Positions 33,956 through 42,458 of a stretch of DNA of 64,000 nt are shown here, one piece after another; the first letter of the stretch is position 1, and the number at the start of each line of letters is the position of its first letter. The notes beneath the pieces were generated by a model. The model ran no database searches. It was given only the letters and a program-made list of their open reading frames with translations, and had not been told where the DNA came from. The stretch is from Deltaproteobacteria bacterium IMCC39146 (GTDB taxonomy: Bacteria > Desulfobacterota > Desulfuromonadia > Desulfuromonadales > BM103): NCBI GenBank assembly GCA_030005635.1, contig JARUHP010000008.1, positions 1 to 64,000 of the forward strand, read 5' to 3'. The position numbers and the translations under genes were made by a program.

Positions 33956-35299
33956 ATGAGAAGGACTTTGGGGTTGCAAGGGTTTCTGACAAGTTTGTTG
34001 GTTCTGTTGACAGCGGGCTTTGCCATGGCCGCATCAGATCGTCTTTCGGCAGAGACTCAGGATTGTCTTGGCTGTCATGAAGGCATGCCGGGTATCGTCA
34101 GCCAATGGGAAGACAGTGCACACTGGAATGCGGGCGTCGGTTGTTATGAATGTCACAAGGCAGAGCCCGGTGATGTCGATGCCATGGCCCATAATGGCTT
34201 CTCCGTTGCAATTATTGTTTCCCCCCGCGATTGTGGTCAGTGCCATCCCGGGGAAACCGCAGAGCAGGAAGCCAGTCACCACGCCAAAGCCGGAGACATC
34301 CTTAACACTCAGGATGGTATGCTCGGCCAGACGATCGGTGGTGAGCCGGCCGTTGCTGTTGGTTGCCGTCAGTGTCACGGTTCAATTGTCAAAGTTAACG
34401 AGGATGGTTCTCTCGACACCAACACCTGGCCTAATACAGGTATCGGGCGTGTCAATCCGGATGGCTCCAAAGGTACCTGTTCTGCCTGCCATACCCGACA
34501 TCGTTTCAGCAAAGAGCAGGCACGAAAGCCTGAGACCTGTGGTAAATGTCACCTTGGCCCTGATCATCCTCAAAAAGAGGTTTATGAGGAGTCCAAGCAT
34601 GGCATCCTCTATCGTGCTTTCGAAGATAATCTGAACATGAATAAACCGAAGTGGGTTGCCGGACAAGATTACTATGACGCACCAACTTGCGCCACGTGTC
34701 ATATGAGCGCCACACCTAACCAGTCTGTGACCCATGATGTTGGTACCCGACTGGCGTGGAACCTGCGTGCGCCGGTTTCCAAACGTACCGAGAACTGGGA
34801 GCAGAAGCTGGCAGATATGCAGGACGTTTGCTCTGCCTGCCACAGTTCATCTTTTGTAGAAGGTTTTTACAAACAGCTTGACAGTTTTGTTGCTCTCTAC
34901 AACGACAAGTTTGCTATCCCGGCGAAAGAGATCCGTGAAATCCTGATGGAGAAAGAGGTTATCTCTAAAGGCAACTTTGATGACAAGATCGACTGGATCT
35001 ACTGGGAACTCTGGCATCATGAAGGTCGTCGTGCCCGCCATGGTGCGGCTATGAGTGGCCCTGATTACGCCTGGTGGCATGGCATCTACGACGTTGCCAA
35101 GCATTTCTATACGGAACTCCTCCCGGAAACCAAGGAGGCGTGTGAAAAAGCTGGCAAGCCGGAAGTCTACGAAGAAATTATTGCAAAATACATCGACGGC
35201 CGTAAAGAACACGAGTGGTACACCAAGGGCTTCGATCCCAAGAAGGTTGAGGAGACGAAGGCCTACTACAAGGAGCGTTATCAGCAGGATGTGAAGTAG
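33956..35299 (+). CDS. Octaheme cytochrome c, hydroxylamine oxidoreductase (HAO) family, paralogue 2
   Basis: A 447-residue exported protein, signal peptide about 1-26, with eight CxxCH sites at Cys37, 63, 93, 137, 175, 195, 245 and 292. The C-terminal domain keeps WHHEGRRARHGAAMSGPDYAWWHG. Compared with paralogue 1 it has longer segments between hemes 3-4 and 4-5 (including TWPNTGIGRVNPDGSKGTC, the form usual in HAO-type proteins) and a C-terminal domain shorter by about 85 residues. This points to different substrates or partners. The ATG at 33956 follows GGGGAGG; an upstream in-frame ATG lacks such a site. Confidence 0.93.
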   Translation: MRRTLGLQGFLTSLLVLLTAGFAMAASDRLSAETQDCLGCHEGMPGIVSQWEDSAHWNAGVGCYECHKAEPGDVDAMAHNGFSVAIIVSPRDCGQCHPGETAEQEASHHAKAGDILNTQDGMLGQTIGGEPAVAVGCRQCHGSIVKVNEDGSLDTNTWPNTGIGRVNPDGSKGTCSACHTRHRFSKEQARKPETCGKCHLGPDHPQKEVYEESKHGILYRAFEDNLNMNKPKWVAGQDYYDAPTCATCHMSATPNQSVTHDVGTRLAWNLRAPVSKRTENWEQKLADMQDVCSACHSSSFVEGFYKQLDSFVALYNDKFAIPAKEIREILMEKEVISKGNFDDKIDWIYWELWHHEGRRARHGAAMSGPDYAWWHGIYDVAKHFYTELLPETKEACEKAGKPEVYEEIIAKYIDGRKEHEWYTKGFDPKKVEETKAYYKERYQQDVK

Positions 35300-35315
35300 A
35301 CGCTTTGTCGCACGA

Positions 35316-35355
35316 GACCTGCAACCGGTTGGGGCATTACCGACCGGTTACAGGT
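35316..35355. repeat. Inverted repeat after cytochrome 2
   Basis: ACCTGCAACCGGT and ACCGGTTACAGGT form an imperfect stem with a 13-base loop. No T-run follows, so its role as terminator is doubtful. Confidence 0.45.
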
Positions 35356-35411
35356 TGCTACAAAGTTCAGGATAGTCTCAATTGATGAATCGACAGAGCA
35401 GTCGACATTAT

Positions 35412-35442
35412 GAGAGCAACAGATCGTTAATCTGTTGCTCTC
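35412..35442. terminator. CAACAGAT hairpin, probable terminator of cytochrome 2
   Basis: GAGAGCAACAGAT and ATCTGTTGCTCTC form a perfect 13-bp stem with a 5-base loop followed by TTTG. It belongs to the same hairpin family as 9751-9777 and 35908-35936. Confidence 0.65.
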
Positions 35443-35907
35443 TTTGTAGAATTTTTAAGCCCAAAGACAAAAACAACACCGTCGGGTTTGCCCGACAGCA
35501 ACTTCAATTTCTTTGTGGCGACAAAGAAAACGAAGCAAAAGAAAACTTGGCACTGCGCTGGGCATGTTTTACTCGACTCATTCTGGTGGCAAATATTATT
35601 GGAATAAATCTTTGCGTAGTCTACGCATCCCCCGTTAGCCCCGAGGCCCTTTAGAACCTCTATGACTCTGGTTCATTTTATTTAGGTGTGCTTTTGTCTT
35701 TTGCTGCAAAAGACCACGACCTGGAAGGCCCTCACCTAGGGCCGGATTCTTTATTTCTGCTACAGCTTAAAGGCATAAAATCTGGCAAAGGAGATGCCCT
35801 CCGCAAGGAGTAAGGCCTTTTTTACATTCTTTTTATGGCCGCCTGGACAAAAAAGATGGCGTCTGGCGGGACGCGACCCGCCGATTCTGCTTTGATCTTA
35901 AAAGTAA
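35443..35907. other. Repeat-like intergenic DNA without a gene
   Basis: No gene is supported here; a short open frame at 35382-35654 has repeat-like composition. The stretch contains GACAAAGAAAACGAAGC, CTCACCTAGGGCC and GGCGGGACGCGACCCGCC phrases of the kind also present at 8.9-9.6 kb. It is bounded on both sides by related CAACAGAT hairpins. Confidence 0.5.
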
Positions 35908-35936
35908 AGAACAACAGATTAACGACCTGTTGTTCT
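35908..35936. repeat. CAACAGAT hairpin, third copy
   Basis: AGAACAACAG and CTGTTGTTCT form a 10-bp stem over a 9-base loop. Together with 35412-35442 it brackets a geneless stretch of about 500 bases. Confidence 0.6.
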
Positions 35937-36001
35937 AAGGATATCCTCTGATCTGCAACTTCATCAATTAAAACTATCCTTAACTTTGTCAACAGCCTGA
36001 T

Positions 36002-36024
36002 GCAGCAAAAACGCTGCTTTTTTT
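36002..36024 (+). terminator. Rho-independent terminator upstream of the receiver-kinase gene
   Basis: GCAGC pairs with GCTGC over AAAAAC, followed by seven T and more T after one G. It would isolate the downstream gene from readthrough. Confidence 0.65.
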
Positions 36025-36116
36025 GTTTTTATTGCCAAGCCTATGAGCTTGTCAAAGAGTTCAGGTACAGGTATTCTAACCCCTCTAAAGTGAACAGCTA
36101 AGGGAACCACAAAAGT

Positions 36117-37277
36117 ATGAATGAAAAACTTCTTGTTGTTGATGATGAACGGATGATCCTTGAACTAACGTCTATGGTTCTGACCAGGCGAGGATTTGAT
36201 GTCTCTGTTGTTGATAACGCTCTTGATGCTTACGAGATGATAGAGCGCGAGCACCCAGCATTGGTTCTGCTCGATTACATGATGCCAAAAGTGAATGGTC
36301 TCGATGCTCTGAAGGAGATTCATAAGCGTTTCCCTGAGACTTATGTGATCATGTTTACTGGTAAGGGTAGCGAGGAGGTCGCTGTCGAGCTGATGAAGTC
36401 CGGCGCCTCAGACTATGTCCTCAAGCCATTCAGTAACGCCAAACTGGTTGAGCGCATTGAGAACGTTTTACGAATTCGTTCTATTGAACTCCATAATAAG
36501 GCACTGCTTCAGAAGCAGGGGCGGCTTCTGGATGAAATTGAGAGTTGGAATCGTACCCTTGAAGAACGCGTCGAACAGAAGACGGTCGAGTTGGAGATGG
36601 CCCATCACGAAGTGTTGTTAACCGAGAAACTTGCTGCTTTGGGTCATCTCTCTGCCGGCATGGCTCACGAGATTCGCAACCCTCTGAATTCAATCAGTCT
36701 GTTTGCCCAGGTGTTGTCCTCCGGTTTGGACGCTGAGCCTGAGATGAAATCCTACTCGGAGAAGATCATCAACGAGGTGGAGCGGATCGATGCGATCCTG
36801 GTTAAACTCCTTTCGACCAGTAACCGCTCACACTTCCAGTTGCGGACCATTCATATCGATCGTGTCATCACATCAAGCTTGCAACCATTTCTTGAACAGA
36901 TGAATGTCCAGGACGTTGCCCTGCAAACAGAGCTGGGGGAAAAGACCCCTTCCATTCTGGCTGATGCCGATGAAATCGGGCAGATATTTTCCAACCTTTT
37001 CGCTAATGCTCTCTTTGAAATGAAGGCGGGCGGAACACTCTCTGTGACCCTTGAAAGTGACGATAAAGAGGCGTTGATAACTGTCTCTGATACCGGTGGA
37101 GGTATCCCCGAAGAACATCTGAATAATATCTTCGATCCTTTCTTTACCACCAAGGAACGCGGTACCGGCTTCGGCCTTTCCGTGGTCTTGCGCATAGTCA
37201 AAACTTATGCCGGCCGTATTAACGTTGAAAGTAACTCTCAAGGCACGAGCTTCCAGATCTGGTTGCCCCTGGCATGA
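36117..37277 (+). CDS. Response regulator-histidine kinase (receiver at N terminus)
   Basis: A soluble 386-residue signalling protein. The N-terminal receiver (about 3-118) has Asp9-Asp10, phospho-acceptor Asp53 ([11 protein letters not shown]) and the KPF lysine. A coiled coil (about 125-170) leads to a HisKA domain with phospho-accepting His184 ([12 protein letters not shown]) and a HATPase domain with N, G1 and G2 boxes ([24 protein letters not shown]). With no input domain, it probably relays a signal from a separate kinase. The next gene starts 28 bases downstream. Confidence 0.93.
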   Translation: MNEKLLVVDDERMILELTSMVLTRRGFDVSVVDNALDAYEMIEREHPALVLLDYMMPKVNGLDALKEIHKRFPETYVIMFTGKGSEEVAVELMKSGASDYVLKPFSNAKLVERIENVLRIRSIELHNKALLQKQGRLLDEIESWNRTLEERVEQKTVELEMAHHEVLLTEKLAALGHLSAGMAHEIRNPLNSISLFAQVLSSGLDAEPEMKSYSEKIINEVERIDAILVKLLSTSNRSHFQLRTIHIDRVITSSLQPFLEQMNVQDVALQTELGEKTPSILADADEIGQIFSNLFANALFEMKAGGTLSVTLESDDKEALITVSDTGGGIPEEHLNNIFDPFFTTKERGTGFGLSVVLRIVKTYAGRINVESNSQGTSFQIWLPLA

Positions 37278-37305
37278 TCTCTCTAACGAACAAGCGGAAA
37301 TCATA

Positions 37306-38874
37306 ATGGCGCTGTTGTTGCGTGACCTGACTCTCGATGTCTCGGATGATGAGCAGAAGCTTGCCGTTGTGGCTGCACATTTCCTGGGGGTTGATGCCAA
37401 GCTTCTAAGTAACTTCAGAATCGTCAGGCGTTCCATAGATGCACGTAAAAAGAGCCGCATCCTTAAAGTCTATACTGTCGAATTCTCCTGTTCAGATGAA
37501 GCTGGTTTGGTTGACAGAGTCGCCAGCAGTCGACTGGAGCAATTGCCTGGTAAAGCCGAGACTGTCCAACCCAGAGTGAAGGTTAAGCATCATGCGCTGG
37601 TGGTTGGCATGGGGCCTGCGGGTCTATTTGCCGCCAAGCGGCTTGCTGAATGTGGGGTTTCAGTCACGCTCATTGATCGTGGCCGACCCGTTGAACAGAG
37701 GGTTAAAGACGTTGAGAGCTTTTGGGCTTCCGCTCAATTTGATGCCGTCAGTAATGTTCAGTTTGGCGAGGGTGGGGCAGGGACCTTTTCCGATGGCAAA
37801 TTGACCACACGCTTGAACCATCCTCAACGTCTGTCGGTCCTGCAGGCGTTGGTCGATTGTGGTGCCCCTGAAGATATTCTGATTGAAGCCCGCCCTCATG
37901 TTGGTACCGACCGCTTGCGCAAGGTTGTCATCAATTTTCGAAAGCATCTGATCGGGCTCGGTGTCACTGTGCTCTTCGAGAAATGTCTGACTGATCTCGA
38001 AATTCATCAGGGTCGGGTTGTCGGAGCTGTTTTTAACGATGGAGAGACCCTTGCTTGTGATTCTCTGCTTCTTGCACCCGGTCACAGCGCACGAGATACT
38101 TACCTGATGTTGGACCGCAATGGTGTTCAGCTTGAGGCCAAAGGTTTCGCCGTCGGTGTGCGTGTTGAACACCCTGCCGAATTGATCAATCAGATACAGT
38201 ATGGTGCTTTCGCTGATCGCTTGCCGGTTGCAGATTACGCACTGCGTTATAATGACAACGAGAGTGGTCGGGGTGTCTATTCCTTCTGCATGTGTCCCGG
38301 CGGTGAGGTGATTAACGCAGCCTCCGAGGTCGATGGTCTGGTGGTTAATGGTATGAGCCGGATGGCCCGTAAGGGTGACTATTCCAACAGCGCTCTGGTG
38401 GTGACCGTGGGGCCACAGGACTGGGGCGGCGAAAAGCTCGGGGGGATGCATTTCCAGCAGAAATGGGAGCGTAAGGCCTTCACCGCAGGCGGCGCCGGTT
38501 TCCTGGCTCCTGCGCAGAATATGATGAGCTTTGTTGGTCAGGGGCAGGGGGGGCTGAAGTCCAGTTGCCGTCCAGGTGTCGTTGAGTCAGAACTGCGTGA
38601 AGTCCTGCCCGATTTCGTGTATTCTGGACTCCGTAGCGCGTTACCGCATTTTAATCGCAAAATGAAAGGTTTTCTGACCTCGGAAGCCGTACTGATCGGT
38701 GTGGAAACCAGAACCTCGGCACCGCTCAGGATTACGCGCAACGAGCAAGGAGAGTCCGTAAGCCATCCGGGTCTCTACCCGACCGGTGAAGGGGCCGGCT
38801 ATGCCGGAGGAATCATGAGTGCCGCGTTGGATGGTCTGCGTGCTGCCGATCAGATTGTTCAATCGGTGCTTTAG
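37306..38874 (+). CDS. FAD-dependent dehydrogenase (COG2509 type)
   Basis: A 522-residue flavoprotein. After about 90 N-terminal residues comes the FAD-binding motif VVGMGPAGLFAAKRLAE, then GRPVEQRVKDV, and a second motif GEGAGYAGGIMSAALDG near the C terminus typical of this group. Members are widespread but lack a proven substrate; they look like soluble oxidoreductases related to the geranylgeranyl reductase and HI0933 families. The ATG at 37306 is preceded by GCGGAA; the longer frame overlaps the kinase gene and is unlikely. Confidence 0.85.
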   Translation: MALLLRDLTLDVSDDEQKLAVVAAHFLGVDAKLLSNFRIVRRSIDARKKSRILKVYTVEFSCSDEAGLVDRVASSRLEQLPGKAETVQPRVKVKHHALVVGMGPAGLFAAKRLAECGVSVTLIDRGRPVEQRVKDVESFWASAQFDAVSNVQFGEGGAGTFSDGKLTTRLNHPQRLSVLQALVDCGAPEDILIEARPHVGTDRLRKVVINFRKHLIGLGVTVLFEKCLTDLEIHQGRVVGAVFNDGETLACDSLLLAPGHSARDTYLMLDRNGVQLEAKGFAVGVRVEHPAELINQIQYGAFADRLPVADYALRYNDNESGRGVYSFCMCPGGEVINAASEVDGLVVNGMSRMARKGDYSNSALVVTVGPQDWGGEKLGGMHFQQKWERKAFTAGGAGFLAPAQNMMSFVGQGQGGLKSSCRPGVVESELREVLPDFVYSGLRSALPHFNRKMKGFLTSEAVLIGVETRTSAPLRITRNEQGESVSHPGLYPTGEGAGYAGGIMSAALDGLRAADQIVQSVL

Positions 38875-38929
38875 CGACTCGAATTGCAAACCTGAACCAG
38901 GTAAAAGTAGGATCAGTTAAACCATTTAT

Positions 38930-39165
38930 TAACGCAAAGGCGCGAAGACGCAGAGAGTTAATCTTCGGGTTTATAACACAAACAAAGGGAATATATCTTT
39001 ACACCAAAACAGTTAAGAGCTGAAACCAAAAGATCAACGCAAAGACGCTAAGAAAAGTCAAGAAAGACGCAAAGGGTGATATTCTCTTTTTTTGAAGTGA
39101 TTTTCTTTGCGGTCTTTCTCTACCCTTCGCGCCTTTGCGTTAATCCTTTGTTTGGGTTATAGAAC
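38930..39165. repeat. Dispersed AACGCAAAGACGC palindromic repeat, copy B
   Basis: The stretch 38990-39165 matches copy A (1921-2110) closely, including the flanks TTTACACCAAAACAG and TTTGTTTGGGTTATAG. An extra half-unit, TTAACGCAAAGGCGCGAAGACGCAGAG in parts, precedes it at about 38930-38960. It fills the 333-base gap before the next gene; no coding capacity is visible. Confidence 0.85.
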
Positions 39166-39207
39166 CGAAACAGATAAGCACTACAGATAAAAAGCGGGAG
39201 TTGTTTT

Positions 39208-40341
39208 TTGAAGAAAGTTTTTGTCAAAGATATCCAAGAGCGAGAATTAGTTTCGTCACCTTTCCTGGTCAGGGACAAGATCATCGGCATGGCCAAGAAT
39301 GGCCGTCCCTATATGACTCTCAAGCTGATGGATTGCTCCGGTGAAGTCGAGGGCCGTATCTGGGATCGTGTTGATGAATTTTCGGCACGTTTCGAAAAAG
39401 ACGATTTTGTTCAGGTCTCGGGTAAGGCCAGCATTTATATGGGCAAGATGCAGCTTATTGTTCAGGCGTTGGAGAGGATTGAAGAGTCTTCCATCGAGCT
39501 CGCTGATTTTCTGCCTGTCTCACGCCGTTCAGTTGCTGAGATGGTCGATGAGTTGAGCATGCTTGTCGAAGCTCTGACCGACCCGGACTTGAAAAGGCTG
39601 ATGCAGGCGTTTCTGGCTGATGACACCTTTATGGCTGGTTATGTGCGTGCGCCAGCCGCCAAAGCAATGCATCATGTCTACCTGGGAGGGCTGCTCGAAC
39701 ATTCGTTGGCGGTTTCTGCTCTGGCGAATGATATCAGCCAGCGTTATGCCGAGATCAACCGTGATCTGCTAGTCGTTGGTGCCCTCCTTCACGATGTTGG
39801 CAAGGTGGTTGAACTACGCTACCAACGCTCCTTCGAGTACACCGACGCAGGTAAACTGCTTGGGCATATCATGATCGGCGTTGAGCTGGTTGAGGAGAAG
39901 TTGCGCGCTCTGCCCGACTTCCCACATGAGTTGGCAATTCACCTGAAACATCTGTTGCTCTCACATCACGGTCAATATGAATACGGTTCTCCAAAACGAC
40001 CGAAAACCATGGAAGCTGTGATCCTGAACTTCATCGATGATCTGGACTCCAAGATTAATGGTGTGCAGACTCATATTGCCCGTGAGCCGGACAGTGAATC
40101 CTCATGGACCCAGTATCATCGCTTGTATGATCGCTACTTCTTCAAAGGCACATCGTCAAAGCCGGCAACTGAGACCGGAGATGCTGTGCCCGTAGAAAAA
40201 CCAACCAAGGCTGTTGCTTCGGCTGAGAAGTCTCGCCACAATCAGCCCCGAGCAAAATTCAGTAATACTCTGGGCGATCAACTCAAAGCTAAGAAGCTCG
40301 ACCTGACAGAGGCCGAGGGACAGGATAATAAAGATGACTGA
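39208..40341 (+). CDS. OB-fold/HD domain 3'-5' exoribonuclease, YhaM-like
   Basis: A 377-residue cytosolic protein. Residues about 15-95 form an OB-fold nucleic-acid-binding domain (MTLKLMDCSGEVEGRIWD). The HD phosphohydrolase domain follows with HSLAVSAL, LLHDVGKVVEL and LLSHHG metal-ligand motifs. This matches YhaM, a 3'-5' exoribonuclease. The last 60 residues are charged and disordered. The TTG start at 39208 has GCGGGAG before it. The stop overlaps the start of the metallo-hydrolase gene by eight bases. Confidence 0.88.
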   Translation: MKKVFVKDIQERELVSSPFLVRDKIIGMAKNGRPYMTLKLMDCSGEVEGRIWDRVDEFSARFEKDDFVQVSGKASIYMGKMQLIVQALERIEESSIELADFLPVSRRSVAEMVDELSMLVEALTDPDLKRLMQAFLADDTFMAGYVRAPAAKAMHHVYLGGLLEHSLAVSALANDISQRYAEINRDLLVVGALLHDVGKVVELRYQRSFEYTDAGKLLGHIMIGVELVEEKLRALPDFPHELAIHLKHLLLSHHGQYEYGSPKRPKTMEAVILNFIDDLDSKINGVQTHIAREPDSESSWTQYHRLYDRYFFKGTSSKPATETGDAVPVEKPTKAVASAEKSRHNQPRAKFSNTLGDQLKAKKLDLTEAEGQDNKDD

Positions 40342-40975
40342 AGGACTGCTTGTACATCAACTGAGTGTTGGCCCATTGCAGGTCAACTGTTTTGTGGTCG
40401 CGTGTCAGAAAACCCTTGAGGCCATGGTTATTGACCCGGGTGAAGAGGGCCCCCGCATTCTGCATCTAGCTGAGAGCAATGGTTATAAAATCAAACAGGT
40501 TGTCAATACCCACGGCCACTTTGATCATATCGGCGCCAATCAAGCGGTGAAGGAAGCAACCGGCTCCGTTCTGATGATGCATGAAGCTGATCTTCCATTG
40601 TTACAGAATGCAATGGCTACCGCCCAAGCTTACGGCCTGACCGTGTCCCCGTCCCCCGGTCCCGACAAATTCCTGAATGAGGGCGATGTTTTCTCGGTCG
40701 GTGAACAGTCCTTCTCAGTCTTTCATGTGCCCGGGCATTCCCCCGGCAGTATCTGCCTTTTAAGTGACGGCCACCTGTTCGTTGGTGATGTCCTCTTTGC
40801 CAGTTCTATTGGCCGGACCGATCTTCCCGGCGGCGATTTTGATGCCCTGATTGAAGGGGTGCGTGAAAAGCTTTTCAGGCTGCCAGCAGACACCATCGTG
40901 CACCCGGGCCATGGGCCCGACACGACGATTGGTCGTGAGAAACAGATGAATCCCTTTGTTGGTGATGGGGCTTAA
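40334..40975 (+). CDS. Metallo-beta-lactamase-fold hydrolase (glyoxalase II-like)
   Basis: A 213-residue cytosolic hydrolase with the metal-binding motif THGHFDHIG, further ligands in HVPGHSPGS and FVGDVLF, and a C-terminal HPGHGPDTTIGREK. The short form resembles YcbL-type enzymes that hydrolyse S-lactoylglutathione or similar thioesters; the substrate is not certain. It overlaps the YhaM-like gene and is followed by a repeat. Confidence 0.9.
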   Translation: MTEGLLVHQLSVGPLQVNCFVVACQKTLEAMVIDPGEEGPRILHLAESNGYKIKQVVNTHGHFDHIGANQAVKEATGSVLMMHEADLPLLQNAMATAQAYGLTVSPSPGPDKFLNEGDVFSVGEQSFSVFHVPGHSPGSICLLSDGHLFVGDVLFASSIGRTDLPGGDFDALIEGVREKLFRLPADTIVHPGHGPDTTIGREKQMNPFVGDGA

Positions 40976-40993
40976 CCTTATAGGCAAACGCGT

Positions 40994-41116
40994 AACGCAA
41001 AGACGCAAAGGTTAAAACCACGACGCAAAGGTTAAAAACATGACGCAAGGAACATTCTTTTATACGAAGTTTTTCACTTTGCGTCTTGGTTAGCCCTCTT
41101 GGCGCCTTTGCGTTAA
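40994..41116. repeat. Dispersed AACGCAAAGACGC palindromic repeat, copy C
   Basis: The left arm begins AACGCAAAGACGCAAAGG and includes two further GACGCAAAGG units; the right arm ends GGCGCCTTTGCGTTAA. The middle diverges from copies A and B. Confidence 0.8.
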
Positions 41117-41159
41117 ATGACAGTCCTCTTGATTTAGACAACAGAAGCTGGAGTTGAAA

Positions 41160-42362
41160 ATGCTGCAAGGTAAATGTGTTGTTCTAGGTGTTACAGGTGG
41201 AATCGCAGCTTACAAAGCTGCCGAGTTGCTGCGCCTGTTGGTGAAGGCCGGAGCAGAGGTTCACGTTATCATGACGCGCAGCGCACAGGAGTTCGTTGCC
41301 CCGCTGACATTTCAGACCTTGTCCGGCAACCCGGTGCACACGGAACTTTTCAATCTCCTCCAGGAGCAGGAAATCGGTCATATCTCACTGGCCGATCGTG
41401 CTGATCTTTTGCTGGTTGCTCCAGCCACAGCCAACCTCATCGGTAAAGTGGCCAATGGTATCGCTGATGATCTCCTGACAACGACAATTATGGCCACCAA
41501 GGCCAAGGTGCTCTTTGCTCCAGCGATGAACAGCAATATGTGGGAAAACCCGCTCTACATAAAGAATCAGGAGACACTGGAAGCTCACGGCTATCATTAC
41601 ATTGCTCCGGTCTATGGTGAACTGGCTTGTGGTTGGCAAGGGCAGGGTAAGCTTCCTGACCCTCAGGATATCTTCCTTGCCGCACAGGCGTTGTTTGGCA
41701 AGCAGGACCTTGCAGGCAAGACACTCCTGGTGACAGCCGGTCCTACCCGCGAAGAGATCGATCCGGTTCGTTTCTTAAGCAACTATTCCTCCGGGAAAAT
41801 GGGTTATGCCATTGCAGTGGCGGCCAGTAACCGTGGTGCGCGGGTCGTTCTGGTCTCTGGCCCTGTAAATCTTCCTGAACCCCATGGTGTTGAGACCATT
41901 CAGGTTGCCAGCGCCCTGGAAATGCATCAGGCGGTTATGGTAGAGGCCGAGCATGCGGATATTATTATCAAGGCGGCTGCTGTTGCTGATTTCCGACCAA
42001 CTAGGCGCGGTGAGCAAAAAGTCAAAAAGGGCAGCTCTGAAACGATGATGGTTGAGCTGCAACGCAATCCGGATATTCTTGCAGAGCTCGGAGAAAAGAA
42101 GGGCTCGCGTATTCTGGTTGGTTTTGCCGCAGAAACAGAAGAGTTGTTGAATAACGCCCGTGAGAAGTTGACGAAAAAAAATCTCGACATGATCGTTGCA
42201 AATGACGTGACCCAGGAGGGTGCCGGATTTGATGGTGATACGAACATCGTACGTTTCTTGAGCGCCGATGGTTCTGTCGAAGAGTTGCCTAAAATGTCCA
42301 AGGCCAGGGTTGCCGAGACACTTCTCGACAGGATCTCGGCTTTGTTGCCAAAGGCTTATTAA
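41160..42362 (+). CDS. coaBC: Bifunctional phosphopantothenoylcysteine decarboxylase / phosphopantothenate-cysteine ligase
   Basis: A 400-residue enzyme for two middle steps of coenzyme A synthesis. The N-terminal flavoprotein half (CoaC) has GGIAAYKAAELLR, the HISLADRADLLLVAPATAN segment with the catalytic histidine, and the MNSNMWENP motif. The C-terminal half (CoaB) has VTAGPTREEIDPVRFLSN and SSGKMGYAIA. The ATG at 41160 is chosen because GGAG sits eight bases upstream. A TTG at 41154 is too close to that site. Confidence 0.96.
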   Translation: MLQGKCVVLGVTGGIAAYKAAELLRLLVKAGAEVHVIMTRSAQEFVAPLTFQTLSGNPVHTELFNLLQEQEIGHISLADRADLLLVAPATANLIGKVANGIADDLLTTTIMATKAKVLFAPAMNSNMWENPLYIKNQETLEAHGYHYIAPVYGELACGWQGQGKLPDPQDIFLAAQALFGKQDLAGKTLLVTAGPTREEIDPVRFLSNYSSGKMGYAIAVAASNRGARVVLVSGPVNLPEPHGVETIQVASALEMHQAVMVEAEHADIIIKAAAVADFRPTRRGEQKVKKGSSETMMVELQRNPDILAELGEKKGSRILVGFAAETEELLNNAREKLTKKNLDMIVANDVTQEGAGFDGDTNIVRFLSADGSVEELPKMSKARVAETLLDRISALLPKAY

Positions 42363-42379
42363 AATCATTTGCCACAGAG

Positions 42380-42436
42380 CCACAGAGATCACAGAGAGAT
42401 CAAAAGCTCTTTAGCCTCTCTCTGTGATCTCTGTGG
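42380..42436. repeat. Perfect 20-bp inverted repeat between convergent genes
   Basis: CCACAGAGATCACAGAGAGA (42380-42399) and its exact reverse complement (42417-42436) enclose a 17-base loop. It separates coaBC from a convergent gene and may terminate both. The CACAGAG units recall a half-copy at 45745-45768 (CTCTGTGTCTCTGTGGC). Confidence 0.85.
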
Positions 42437-42458
42437 CTCGAGTGAGAGAAGCTTCGGG

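Noticed and set aside
35382-35654. A 90-codon open frame after cytochrome 2.
   Set aside because: It runs through the CAACAGAT hairpin and repeat-like DNA, has no ribosome site and no recognisable domain.
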